A stretch of 64,000 nt of DNA from Thermoplasma sp. Kam2015. Lineage in GTDB: Archaea; Thermoplasmatota; Thermoplasmata; Thermoplasmatales; Thermoplasmataceae. Positions 17,085 through 25,319 of this stretch are shown here, piece after piece. The notes beneath the pieces were generated by a model. That model did no database searches, was not told the origin of the DNA, and saw nothing but the letters and a program-made list of their open reading frames with translations. The stretch is taken from positions 1 through 64,000 of the forward strand of contig NZ_QJSM01000005.1 of the NCBI RefSeq assembly GCF_003205235.1, given 5' to 3'. Each line of letters opens with the position of its first letter. Position 1 is the stretch's first letter. A program made the translations under genes and the position numbers.

Positions 17085-17909
17085 ATGGTTTCGATTGGGT
17101 CGGACGACATACATAATTACTACGTTGGAACGAAATTTCAATTTGCATATTATTTCAGAAGCCGCAGATTCATTGGGCTTCTCATATTTTCAATATTCAT
17201 AACCGTACTCATACTGTTCCTTGATCTGCATTATAATTATTCAGTCCTTAAGACTGAAAATTCAGCAGAATTCTTCGCGAATTATTTCTCAAACGATATA
17301 ATTGCTTTTTTTGCAATACTGGCAGCCTTCTTCGGCGGTGACATGATCTCGATGGATCTGGGTACAAGCACTGCTTTTTATACACTGGTGCAGCCTATAA
17401 GACGCAGCGTTCTATACCTAGGCAGATATACGGCTGCCTTTCTCTCGACACTGGCGTTCGTCTCCATAATTTACATAGGTGCGATCGCTGGTTCTCTCTA
17501 TCTGTATGGGATGGTATCCAATCTGATACTGCCATCATTTGGATTTGCGCTACTCTATATGCTTGCCCTCATATCATTTGCAACGCTCTTCAGCGCCATA
17601 TTCAAGACCCCAAGCATAGGTCTGGTGGTGTCAATACTCTTCCTGATTCTTGTTTATCCAGCTGTTCAGGGTATATTATCAGCGCTGGCAGGTATAAACC
17701 CATGGATGTTTGTAACATACGCTGGTGAGATGATATACCTTGTCTTTTCAAAGAATTATGTGGTTTATTCTGTCACACATACACGTTTTGCTTACCTATA
17801 TACATTCAATCCTACAGGCAATGAGGCCATACTCATTATGATAGGTTACATAATAGTATTTTCGCTGATTTCGATGATCGTGTTTGCAAAGAAGGAGATA
17901 AAGGGATGA
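17085..17909 (+). CDS. ABC-2 type exporter permease
   Basis: A 274-residue membrane protein with about six hydrophobic segments (for example FIGLLIFSIFITVLILFLDL, FFAILAAFFGGDM, and a final IIVFSLISMIVFAKKEI). The pattern of an early GGDMISMDLGTSTAFYTLVQP-type segment with a cytoplasmic loop is that of ABC-2/CcmB-like permeases. Its stop overlaps the ATP-binding gene by four bases, forming one transporter. Substrate cannot be inferred; drug, lipid or peptide export are all possible. A TATA-like ATTTTAATATC lies about 25 to 30 bases before the ATG. Confidence 0.85.
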   Translation: MVSIGSDDIHNYYVGTKFQFAYYFRSRRFIGLLIFSIFITVLILFLDLHYNYSVLKTENSAEFFANYFSNDIIAFFAILAAFFGGDMISMDLGTSTAFYTLVQPIRRSVLYLGRYTAAFLSTLAFVSIIYIGAIAGSLYLYGMVSNLILPSFGFALLYMLALISFATLFSAIFKTPSIGLVVSILFLILVYPAVQGILSALAGINPWMFVTYAGEMIYLVFSKNYVVYSVTHTRFAYLYTFNPTGNEAILIMIGYIIVFSLISMIVFAKKEIKG

Positions 17910-18832
17910 ACATGGCTTCAATCGAATTAGTAAATGTCTCGAAGGAATTCGGGAAATTCAAGGCTCTCGATAACGTGTCGTTTAAGTATGAAGGTAACGG
18001 TGCAATAGGATACCTTGGCCCAAATGGGGCAGGCAAAACAACAACACTCAAGATTCTTACGAACCTCTTAAGACCAACCTCCGGAAAAGCCACGATCAAT
18101 GGTATAGATGTTAATAGGAACCCCGTAGAGGCATTTAAAAAGATGGGTTCTGTTATCGAATCTCCATCTCCATTCCCCTATTTTACCGTTGAAGACTCGC
18201 TTATGTTTGTGGCTGAATTGAGGAGGCTAGACAGGAAGGACGCCAAAGACAGGATCGAATATTACGCCAAGGCGCTGGCTCTTCCAGATCTGAATAGGAG
18301 GATAGGGGATCTGTCCAAGGGCCAGAGACAAAGGGTGGTTATAGCCTCTGCGCTTTTGCCAAATCCAGAGGTTTTACTGCTTGACGAGCCAACCAGTGGC
18401 CTTGACCCATTTGAAATGAAGATAATTCGTGATATGATAATAGAGATGAAGGACGATAAGCTAATTCTCATGAGCTCTCATCTCCTTTCAGAGGTAGCGG
18501 AAGTATGCGACGAGGTCATATTCATAAATCACGGTAAAATACTCGCCAGAGACAACGTAGCAAACATATCCAGAGAGTTCAGGGCAAAAGCGGTGATCGT
18601 TGAATTTCTTGATCCAGTTGATGAAAAACTGATCTCTGCCATAAAGGGCATGGGCCTTGACATAGAGAAGAACAACGGAAATTCAGTCATTATAAGATAC
18701 AACGGCAGCAATGATCAGCGTGCAGAAATATTGAAAAAACTCATCAATGTTGGGAATGTGATCAGATACGACAGCGTAGGTTCAGAATTGGAAGAAGCGT
18801 ATATTTCAATCCTCAAAAATGGAAGTCAGTAG
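17906..18832 (+). CDS. ABC transporter ATP-binding protein (export type)
   Basis: A 308-residue ABC ATPase with Walker A GPNGAGKTT (38-46), signature LSKGQRQR, Walker B VLLLDEPTSGLDP and the switch SSHLLSEV. About 85 residues after the ATPase core resemble the C-terminal extension of CcmA/DrrA-type ATPases. Overlap with the upstream permease shows they form one exporter, probably two of each subunit. Its 3' end overlaps the convergent purM gene by 7 bases. Confidence 0.95.
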   Translation: MNMASIELVNVSKEFGKFKALDNVSFKYEGNGAIGYLGPNGAGKTTTLKILTNLLRPTSGKATINGIDVNRNPVEAFKKMGSVIESPSPFPYFTVEDSLMFVAELRRLDRKDAKDRIEYYAKALALPDLNRRIGDLSKGQRQRVVIASALLPNPEVLLLDEPTSGLDPFEMKIIRDMIIEMKDDKLILMSSHLLSEVAEVCDEVIFINHGKILARDNVANISREFRAKAVIVEFLDPVDEKLISAIKGMGLDIEKNNGNSVIIRYNGSNDQRAEILKKLINVGNVIRYDSVGSELEEAYISILKNGSQ

Positions 18833-19842
18833 TAACCCCTAAGGGTTACGCCAAATTTGGGTATTTCAACTCCACTGCCGTTCTCGACATGCCCGATGAC
18901 CTTGACAGGAACCTTGCCCTTCAGGGCATTCATTATGTCTACCTTTTCGTCTTCATTTATAACTAGTACAAAACCGGTCCCCATGTTGAAGATCTCGAAC
19001 ATCTGATCGTAGTTCAAATTGCCCATCTCCATCAGCCTGATGAAGACATTCTGCGGGTCAAACGGATCGTCTATAACGTACCTCATATCCTTCATCCTGG
19101 TTATGTTTTTGAAGCCGCCTCCAGTTATATTCGCCATTCCCTTTATAGATATTATGCCCATGATGTCTAGTATCTCACGCACATATATTCTCGTGGGCTC
19201 AAGAAGAACTTCATAGGTTTTCTTTGAGTCGCCTGGAAATGTATCTTGAAGGTCCAGGTTGTTATCAGCTATTATCTTGCGTACCGTGGTAAAGCCATTG
19301 GAATGGAGTCCGCTGCTTCCAAGACCTATTATCACATCCCCTTCTCTGATATTTGATCCTGTTATTATCTGATTCTTCTGCACAATGCCTATTACGGATC
19401 CTGAAACGTCCATGTGTTTAACCATATCAGGCAGGACAGCGGTCTCGCCACCGACTATGGTTATATTCGCCATCTGTGCGCCTACATTGAAACCCGTTCC
19501 GAGCTGTTTTGCGATCTCGTCATCCATTTTGTTCATTGCCAGATAGTCGACCATGGCTATGGGTTCGGATCCAACGGTTATGGCGTCGTTGACATTCATG
19601 GCAACGCAATCTATGCCTATAGTATCGTACTTGTTTACGGCCTCGGCTATCATTGTTTTGGTGCCTACGCCGTCATTGTTGAAGGTGATCCCAAAATTTC
19701 CCATATCTATTATCGATGTGAAACCCCCTATATAGCCTATATTTTTGAAATCGTCACGATGAAATTTTAATTGTCTGATAAAGGTATTGACGAATTCGCC
19801 CTGGAGTTTCCTATTTATGATCCCGCCTTCAACCTCACTCAT
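18826..19842 (-). CDS. purM: phosphoribosylformylglycinamidine cyclo-ligase
   Basis: A 338-residue AIR synthetase. It has the PurM/SelD-family ATP-grasp-like motifs FNNDGVGTKTMIA, IGIDCVAMNVND, GSEPIAMVDYLA, VGGETAVLPDM, GLGSSGLHSNGFT and ANITGGGFKN. It closes FGAM to AIR in purine synthesis. The start (MSEVEGGIINRKLQ) agrees with a long N-terminal segment typical of the family. It is convergent with the ABC transporter genes and divergent from rps12. Confidence 0.94.
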   Translation of the reverse strand: MSEVEGGIINRKLQGEFVNTFIRQLKFHRDDFKNIGYIGGFTSIIDMGNFGITFNNDGVGTKTMIAEAVNKYDTIGIDCVAMNVNDAITVGSEPIAMVDYLAMNKMDDEIAKQLGTGFNVGAQMANITIVGGETAVLPDMVKHMDVSGSVIGIVQKNQIITGSNIREGDVIIGLGSSGLHSNGFTTVRKIIADNNLDLQDTFPGDSKKTYEVLLEPTRIYVREILDIMGIISIKGMANITGGGFKNITRMKDMRYVIDDPFDPQNVFIRLMEMGNLNYDQMFEIFNMGTGFVLVINEDEKVDIMNALKGKVPVKVIGHVENGSGVEIPKFGVTLRGYY

Positions 19843-20008
19843 AATATGGGTATAACTTCATTTAATAACTTTGTTGTGACACTATCAACGATTATATATA
19901 ATGCTTATTCCTTTTATGTATGAATATAGATATTAAGGCAAATGTCAGATATAAATATCAGATATGTATTATGCATCACACATAGTAAGATCAGTATCAT
20001 AACATCAT

Positions 20009-20014
20009 GGTGGT
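20009..20014 (+). promoter_or_regulatory. ribosome binding site of rps12
   Basis: GGTGGT lies 4 bases before the ATG at 20018 and is complementary to the anti-Shine-Dalgarno end of archaeal 16S rRNA. It fixes the start of the S12 gene. Most single genes in this window lack such a site. Confidence 0.7.
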
Positions 20015-20017
20015 ATA

Positions 20018-20446
20018 ATGGGAAATGGTATAAACGCAGGAAGAAAATTACTGGAAACAAGGAAGAAATTTAGGTGGTCTGATAGGGACTATAAGAGGAG
20101 GGTTCTTCAGCTTAAGCGAAAGAGTGATCCGCTTGAGGGCGCACCTCAGGCCAAAGGAATCGCTATCGAAAAGGTTGGAATAGAGGCAAAACAGCCCAAC
20201 TCAGCGATAAGGAAATGTGTGAAGGTTCAGCTCATAAAGAATGGAAGACAGATAACGGCGTTTGCTGTTGGTGATGGTGCCATAAACTATATCGATGAGC
20301 ATGATGAAGTTACCGTTGAGGGTATAGGCGGAAGGATGGGCAGAAGTAAGGGAGATATACCTGGAGTCAGGTATAAGGTCGTTGCAGTTAACGGCATATC
20401 ACTCAAAGAGCTTGTTAAGGGAAGAAAGGAGAAGACGGTGAGATAA
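20018..20446 (+). CDS. rps12: small-subunit ribosomal protein uS12
   Basis: A 142-residue archaeal uS12. The universally conserved loop near the decoding centre is present ([16 protein letters not shown]) and [11 protein letters not shown] is the second S12 hallmark. The N-terminus [13 protein letters not shown] is the archaeal/eukaryotic type. It is followed immediately by rps7. The RNA polymerase genes and elongation factor genes that usually flank this pair in archaea are absent here; a transposon-derived repeat follows instead. Confidence 0.97.
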   Translation: MGNGINAGRKLLETRKKFRWSDRDYKRRVLQLKRKSDPLEGAPQAKGIAIEKVGIEAKQPNSAIRKCVKVQLIKNGRQITAFAVGDGAINYIDEHDEVTVEGIGGRMGRSKGDIPGVRYKVVAVNGISLKELVKGRKEKTVR

Positions 20447-21007
20447 ATGCTGATGTTATTCAACAAATATGACGTGAATACCGTGGAGATCCATGATCCA
20501 GGCATGGTGAAATATATAAACGTGAAATCGGCTCTTAACCTGCATACTGGAGGCAGGTTTTCATCATACTATGCCGGTAAAATAAACATGAATGTTGTGG
20601 AAAGACTGATAAACAAACTCATGAGAAGCGAAAAGTGGACGGGCAAGAAATACAGCGCCTATAAGATAACGGAAGAGGCATTCCAGATAATTGCAGAGAA
20701 GACGAAGCAGAATCCGCTTCAGATCCTCATCAACGCAATAGAAAATGCCGGACCGCGTGAAGAAGTGACCAGACTGAAATACGGAGGAATAGCCGTACCA
20801 AAGTCCGTTGATGTTTCGCCGTCCAGAAGGGTAGATGAGGCACTTAGAAATATAGCGACAGGAGCCACCAACGCCTCATTTAAGAGCAAAAAATCCATAG
20901 TAAACTGTCTTGCGGATGAAATAATGGCAGCTGCCAGAAACGATCCAACGTCCTATGCGATAAGCAAGAAGGAGGAGATAGAAAGGGTTGCGCAGTCAGC
21001 CAGATGA
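20447..21007 (+). CDS. rps7: small-subunit ribosomal protein uS7
   Basis: A 186-residue archaeal uS7, with [27 protein letters not shown]-type core (given here in part) and [20 protein letters not shown]. It binds the 3' domain of 16S rRNA at the exit site. The first ATG (20447) directly abuts the rps12 stop; an ATG two codons later is also possible. The two genes form a short operon. Confidence 0.97.
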   Translation: MLMLFNKYDVNTVEIHDPGMVKYINVKSALNLHTGGRFSSYYAGKINMNVVERLINKLMRSEKWTGKKYSAYKITEEAFQIIAEKTKQNPLQILINAIENAGPREEVTRLKYGGIAVPKSVDVSPSRRVDEALRNIATGATNASFKSKKSIVNCLADEIMAAARNDPTSYAISKKEEIERVAQSAR

Positions 21008-21075
21008 TCTCCCATCTGGTTTTACTTAAATATTTTATTTCCATCTTTCATCCAGATATTCCATTTTAAACGGGA

Positions 21076-21309
21076 GTTGCGAGTTTGTGTAGGCTTTGAA
21101 ACTTTAACATTCGATAATCAGGCATTCGGATCTTCTTCAGCAGGAATATTTAATGAAAAATAATTGCAAGACTCATAAGAACGTGATCGCTGCGATCCGA
21201 ATACTGATCTGTTTAAATCACGATAAAGTGCACATGCGGAATATATTCGTACATGCATAGGTTTTTCACTGAAGGTAAGATTAGATGATTAGGCTGAGAA
21301 GCAAATCAT
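21076..21309 (+). mobile_element. miniature TnpB-type element, copy D (229 bp identical to copy E)
   Basis: Bases 21076-21304 are identical to 26799-27027, and the last five bases differ only at two positions from the CTCAC end of copy E. The core has GATCG-CTG-CGATC (21184-21196), equivalent to the palindrome of copies A and C, then a GGAATATATTC hairpin and an end related to CTGAGAAGCAACTCAC. No protein is coded. Both copies begin 4 or 5 bases after TTTAAAC, which may mark the insertion target. It lies between rps7 and the HTa gene and fills most of that 360-bp gap. Confidence 0.8.
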
Positions 21310-21367
21310 CGTATGTAGAATATATTAGAATAGAATCAATAAAAATCAAAAATTATAAAAAATACCC

Positions 21368-21640
21368 TTACTGCTGGTATTTTATCTTGCTTGAAGCCCT
21401 GAACACGAATTTCTTCTTGGACGGGACCTCAATTACCTTCTTTGTCTGCGGGTTCCTTGCCTTCCTCGGACCCTGCGTTCTTCTCTCGAATATTCCAAAG
21501 CCAGCAAGGTTTATCTTCTGGCCGCCGTTGGCCTGAGCGACTATCTCATCCAGAAAAGACTTTATTACGGTTCTTGCCACTTTCTGGGTGGTGTTTGCCT
21601 TCTTTGCTACCTCCTTGGATAGCTCACTAATTCCTACCAT
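21368..21640 (-). CDS. hta: HTa, bacterial HU-type histone-like DNA-binding protein
   Basis: A 90-residue HU/IHF-family protein: an N-terminal helical dimerisation half (ISELSKEVAKKANTTQKVA), the core FGIFERR, and the DNA-binding beta arm with the RNPQT tip motif followed by a Lys-rich strand. HU proteins are bacterial; Thermoplasma is the classic archaeal exception, having acquired HU in place of archaeal histones, where it coats DNA as the main chromatin protein. The start is supported by GGTGGT 5 bases upstream and a TATA-like box. The gene stands alone, fitting strong constitutive expression. Confidence 0.97.
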   Translation of the reverse strand: MVGISELSKEVAKKANTTQKVARTVIKSFLDEIVAQANGGQKINLAGFGIFERRTQGPRKARNPQTKKVIEVPSKKKFVFRASSKIKYQQ

Positions 21641-21645
21641 CTTTT

Positions 21646-21686
21646 ACCACCTATATGATAATAACATAGGAAGTATTAAAATATTT
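21646..21686 (-). promoter_or_regulatory. promoter and ribosome binding site of HTa
   Basis: On the minus strand a TATA-like AAATATTTTAATAC (21673-21686) precedes the HTa start by about 35 to 45 bases, and GGTGGT (21646-21651) lies 5 bases before the ATG. This predicts a short 5' leader with a Shine-Dalgarno site, unlike the leaderless genes nearby, consistent with a very abundant protein. Confidence 0.55.
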
Positions 21687-21985
21687 CTATCATGTTTTAA
21701 TTAGAATAAAGCGAATACGCAGTCTGCCAATATTCATAATTTATAATAAAAATTATGCCGATTAATTATTTACTACAGGTGCAGAAAAATCAGTATTTAT
21801 TCATATTTCACAATTATTCATAAATATGCGATATGCATCCTATTATAAATATTAAATAGTTCTGCTCAGAATATGTCTGACATTAGGTATTACAAGAATT
21901 TTATTAGCATTCACGGACACCTCTGGGGTGATCGAGAATCGCAGATAAGTCAACAGTAATTTATATCACTTAAAAATGGAAGCCT
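21687..21985. other. AT-rich spacer with one or two left-end-like fragments
   Basis: No gene is visible between HTa and the CopD-like gene. GCGAATACGCAGTCTGCC (21711-21728) matches the left-end motif of the miniature elements (closest to copy F), and GCATTCACGGACACCTC (21907-21923) resembles the version in copy C. Neither has an associated right end, so they may be solo left-end remains. A TATA-like ATTTATATCAC lies about 20 bases before the next gene. Confidence 0.35.
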
Positions 21986-22489
21986 ATGAGCATAATTGGC
22001 GTATTACTTGCCGTACTCATAATACATGTGTTTGCAGCAATGATATTCATTGGTGGTTCTCTGTTCATATGGTTCATCGTGTGGCCAGCTTCATACAAGG
22101 CCACATCAGACGAGAGCGAGAGGACAAAGATAGTTGGTGTCATAGGTCGATATTTCGGATGGTGGACAGATGCAACTGTTGCAATACTGCTGGTCACAGG
22201 GGCATATCTTGGGTATGAGTATGTTGGCGGCAATCTCTCGCTGCTGACAACGACACTCGGTGGGCAAATACTGCTCATCAAGGTGATAATCGTATGGATA
22301 ACCATTGTTCTTATGTATGCCAACAATATATATCATGGTAAACTGATAATGAGGCTGGCAGAAGAGAAAAAGTATGATGAGATGAAGAGGATAAGAAAAA
22401 TAACTCACACTGCATCATTCATAACACTGGCTCTACTGCTCGTAATAATGGGGCTTGCCGTTGCTCTGCAGTTCTTCATGCCTGCCTAA
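21986..22489 (+). CDS. CopD-like four-helix membrane protein
   Basis: A 167-residue protein with four hydrophobic segments: residues 3-32, about 55-75, about 85-110 and about 140-165. The first begins with IIGVLLAVLIIHVFAAM and includes a membrane His, as in CopD/YozB/DUF2269-like proteins that bind haem or copper. A His-free charged loop (residues 113-135) separates helices 3 and 4. It would sit in the cytoplasmic membrane. Haem or copper binding is inferred from family resemblance only. It stands alone and is convergent with the genes at 22486. Confidence 0.65.
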   Translation: MSIIGVLLAVLIIHVFAAMIFIGGSLFIWFIVWPASYKATSDESERTKIVGVIGRYFGWWTDATVAILLVTGAYLGYEYVGGNLSLLTTTLGGQILLIKVIIVWITIVLMYANNIYHGKLIMRLAEEKKYDEMKRIRKITHTASFITLALLLVIMGLAVALQFFMPA

Positions 22490-22776
22490 TCTTTTGTCAT
22501 CAATTTTTTTCTTTCTTTTGCAGAATATCCTGTGAGTTTTTCTATGAAATCATTGTATTCCTTTATAACGGACAATTTATCTGCGCCGCTATCGTAATCC
22601 CCGGTATTTACAAGCAGCTTCTTTTTGTCAGGTTTTATCTCTATTCTTGAGATTCCCGGTATAGAGGTTATTATCAGATCTCCCTCTGTTTTCACCTCAT
22701 ATCCAAGCTGAGATATCTTTGCCTTGACCCCCTCATAGTCCGTTGGAAAGCCTCTCTTTACAGGATAATCTCGCAT
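22486..22776 (-). CDS. small conserved archaeal protein (DUF5611-like)
   Basis: A 96-residue alpha/beta protein of a small family known mainly in euryarchaea (I think DUF5611; no function established). It has alternating strands and helices, RGFPTDYEGVKAKISQLGY and ISRIEIKPDKKKLLVNT. Its start codon follows the stop of the endonuclease-IV-like gene without a gap, so the two are translated together. It may assist that enzyme. Four bases overlap the end of the convergent CopD-like gene. Confidence 0.65.
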   Translation of the reverse strand: MRDYPVKRGFPTDYEGVKAKISQLGYEVKTEGDLIITSIPGISRIEIKPDKKKLLVNTGDYDSGADKLSVIKEYNDFIEKLTGYSAKERKKLMTKD

Positions 22777-23802
22777 TCAATCACCCGATACAGGTTTCTC
22801 AGCGATCTTCTTCCTCTGCATCTTTTTGAAATAGGATCTCACATATATTATTTGCATGTACTGTGCATCGTGCTCCAGCAATGGAGAAGATGATATTATG
22901 GTCATATCATCTGGATAGTCTATAAGATACTCAGAGAGTGTTTCAAACTTCAGAGTTCCATGTTTGATAGCGGTCAGCCTCCTCTCCTCGTTGTCCGTGA
23001 ATTCTACACCAGAGAATTCCGTGTAAAGATCATATTTTGCATATTTTTTGAATTCGTTTATGACATTTTCAAAATCCTTTATCTCAACGAGGGATCCTCC
23101 GGTTATGGCATGTACGTGTGCGAAATTCAGGATTGGCTCTATGTCTATTCTCTTTGCTAGCTCAATGACCTCTTTTACTGTCCCAAAAACTTCCTGCTTT
23201 CCAGATGTCTCAACACCAATGTATGGATAACCATTCTCGGGAGAGAATTCGCTCAATATATCTGAATATACCTCTGCGAATTTATTCAAACTATCCTTCT
23301 TGCTCCCATGATAGAACCCAGAATGCGTTACGATGCGCCTCGCTCCAAGATATTTTCCAAGAATAAGCGTCCATCTCAGGTGATTAATCGATTTTTCGGC
23401 TATGTCTGGAGATCCTATAAGATCCATGTAATATGGTGCATGCATCGATAGTGTAACGTCAAGTTCCTTTGCCAGTTCGCCCCCAGTCTCAAGTTCATCA
23501 TAATTCTTTGCCATGTTCCAGAAAAGCTCCTGCACTATGTCATCTTCCTCTATCTCTGTGTCTATGCCCACGCTCCTGTAGTTCCCGTTTTCATCCTGTC
23601 TCAGGACATCTATTATTATTGAATCCTCAACATCGTAGGGTCTCAAACCAGTATACTCTTCGGCAGAATTCTCCTGGACGTTGACGCGGAGCAGCTGCAC
23701 CTCAAGTGCATTCAAACCCAGGTTATGCGTTTCTTCGACTGAATCTATAAAAGTCCTTCCCTTACTTGTGAGTGGGATCCCAGCAATACCGAATCTTATC
23801 AT
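22777..23802 (-). CDS. AP-endonuclease-IV-like TIM-barrel protein
   Basis: A 341-residue protein of the xylose-isomerase/endonuclease-IV TIM-barrel superfamily: FGIAGIPL, LNALEVQLLR, LSMHAPYYMDL, RRIVTHSGFYHG, YPYIGVETSGKQ, EPILNFAHVHA and DLYTEFSGVEF follow the barrel strand order and place His, Glu and Asp metal ligands where Nfo has them. It probably cleaves abasic sites in DNA repair, but sugar isomerase-like relatives look similar. It is in an operon with the small protein at 22486. Confidence 0.75.
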   Translation of the reverse strand: MIRFGIAGIPLTSKGRTFIDSVEETHNLGLNALEVQLLRVNVQENSAEEYTGLRPYDVEDSIIIDVLRQDENGNYRSVGIDTEIEEDDIVQELFWNMAKNYDELETGGELAKELDVTLSMHAPYYMDLIGSPDIAEKSINHLRWTLILGKYLGARRIVTHSGFYHGSKKDSLNKFAEVYSDILSEFSPENGYPYIGVETSGKQEVFGTVKEVIELAKRIDIEPILNFAHVHAITGGSLVEIKDFENVINEFKKYAKYDLYTEFSGVEFTDNEERRLTAIKHGTLKFETLSEYLIDYPDDMTIISSSPLLEHDAQYMQIIYVRSYFKKMQRKKIAEKPVSGD

Positions 23803-24000
23803 GTATAACCTTAATATTGCTATTTAATTGACCTATAAATATCTGACCATCATCGTATCAATGCGTAAAAAACATTCCTGGTCTGACATTTCGATCGACT
23901 TCGACATGTGAAAGGCTTCATAGAATACATTATATATCATTTATGCATTTGTTAATTTGATGCCGATTTTAGGTGGTAATGTTAATATCATTATCATTCA

Positions 24001-24009
24001 AAAAGGTGA
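24001..24009 (+). promoter_or_regulatory. ribosome binding site that decides the dnaG start
   Basis: AAAAGGTGA lies 5 bases before the ATG at 24015, favouring that codon over the in-frame ATG at 23973, whose additional 14 hydrophobic residues are not part of archaeal DnaG. Confidence 0.55.
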
Positions 24010-24014
24010 TATGG

Positions 24015-25319
24015 ATGAACGTAGATCCAAATTTAACAAAATACATGATCAAGGCGAAGATATATACCGATGGGGTGGTTGAAAAACCAGATGTTGTTGG
24101 TGCTATATTTGGTCAGACTGAAGGATTGCTCGGAGACGATCTAGATCTCAGGGATCTCCAGAAGAGTGGGAAGATCGGGAGGATCGAGGTCGAGATAGAC
24201 AGCAAGAAGGGCAGAACCGAGGGTTATGCCCTCATTCCATCAGGTCTGGATCAGGTAGAAACAGCCATACTTGCGGCCGCACTTGAAACCATAGACAGGA
24301 TAGGTCCATGCAAGGCCAGGGTAGAGATAGCAAACGTTGAGGATGTCAGGGTTCAGAAGAGACAGAAGATCATAGAGAGAGCTAAAAAGATATACCAGGA
24401 GATGAACAGCAAGGGCGACGATCTCAGCGAAAGCCTGGTAAAGAGCGTCAGGGAGGAAGTTGAGAAATCTGAGATCATATCATATGGTGAAGAGAAGCTT
24501 CCGGCAGGTCCTGCAATCAATGATTCGGATTCGATAATCGTTGTTGAGGGCAGAAATGATGTACTCAATCTTCTCAAATATGGGATAAAGAACACAATAG
24601 CTGTTCAGGGCACCAACATACCGGATACGGTGAAGAAGCTTTCCAAGGAAAGGACGGTGACAGTCTTTCTGGATGGCGACAGAGGCGGTGATCTCATACT
24701 GAAGGAGATGCTTCAGGTCGCTGAGGTAGACTTTGTTGCAAGAGCGCCTCCCGGAACCGAGGTAGAAGAATTGACGTACAAGCAGATAGTGAAGGCCCTC
24801 AGATACAAGACACCAATAGACCAGTATCTATCAATGCATGGCATGAACGATGAACTTAAGGAGTACTCACAGAGAAACAACATAGTCTTCGGCTCGCAGC
24901 AGAACAACAACCATGAGGCAAAGGCTGAGGTTGTTGAAGAGCCTCAGGATCAGTCTCCAAAGGTTGAGGAGATCCATGAAGAACAGTCCCAGCAGGTAAC
25001 GGTGCAGAAGGAGGGCTTTCTTGACCTGCTAAACCCACACGAAGTCTCCAAGAGAATAGAGGCACTTGCCCAGCTAAAGATGACTGAGGTATACGATTCA
25101 AATGGAGAAAAGCTGTTTTCCTTTCCTGTTTCGGAGGCTGTGGAGAGGATATCTCAGGATCCTAAGGGGAACACCGTCATAACGGGTGGCGTGATCTCCC
25201 AGAGGCTCATAGACGTATCCTATAACGCTGGGATAAAGAATATATATGGCCTCAAATTGGGTCATATCACCAAAAAGCCCGTTGATATAAACGTGATAGC
25301 ATGGGAACGTTCTATGTAG
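24015..25319 (+). CDS. dnaG: archaeal DnaG-type primase
   Basis: With the preferred start the protein is 434 residues. The N-terminal archaeal DnaG domain (VDPNLTKYMIKAKIYTDG) is followed by a Toprim domain with E178 in IIVVEGRNDV and D220/D222 in FLDGDRGGD, then a Gln/Glu-rich linker (about 290 to 340) and a C-terminal domain. Archaeal DnaG associates with the exosome and has been reported to have primase activity; it lacks the bacterial zinc-binding domain. Its last 19 bases overlap the start of the Lon-like ATPase gene, so they are co-translated. Confidence 0.94.
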   Translation: MNVDPNLTKYMIKAKIYTDGVVEKPDVVGAIFGQTEGLLGDDLDLRDLQKSGKIGRIEVEIDSKKGRTEGYALIPSGLDQVETAILAAALETIDRIGPCKARVEIANVEDVRVQKRQKIIERAKKIYQEMNSKGDDLSESLVKSVREEVEKSEIISYGEEKLPAGPAINDSDSIIVVEGRNDVLNLLKYGIKNTIAVQGTNIPDTVKKLSKERTVTVFLDGDRGGDLILKEMLQVAEVDFVARAPPGTEVEELTYKQIVKALRYKTPIDQYLSMHGMNDELKEYSQRNNIVFGSQQNNNHEAKAEVVEEPQDQSPKVEEIHEEQSQQVTVQKEGFLDLLNPHEVSKRIEALAQLKMTEVYDSNGEKLFSFPVSEAVERISQDPKGNTVITGGVISQRLIDVSYNAGIKNIYGLKLGHITKKPVDINVIAWERSM

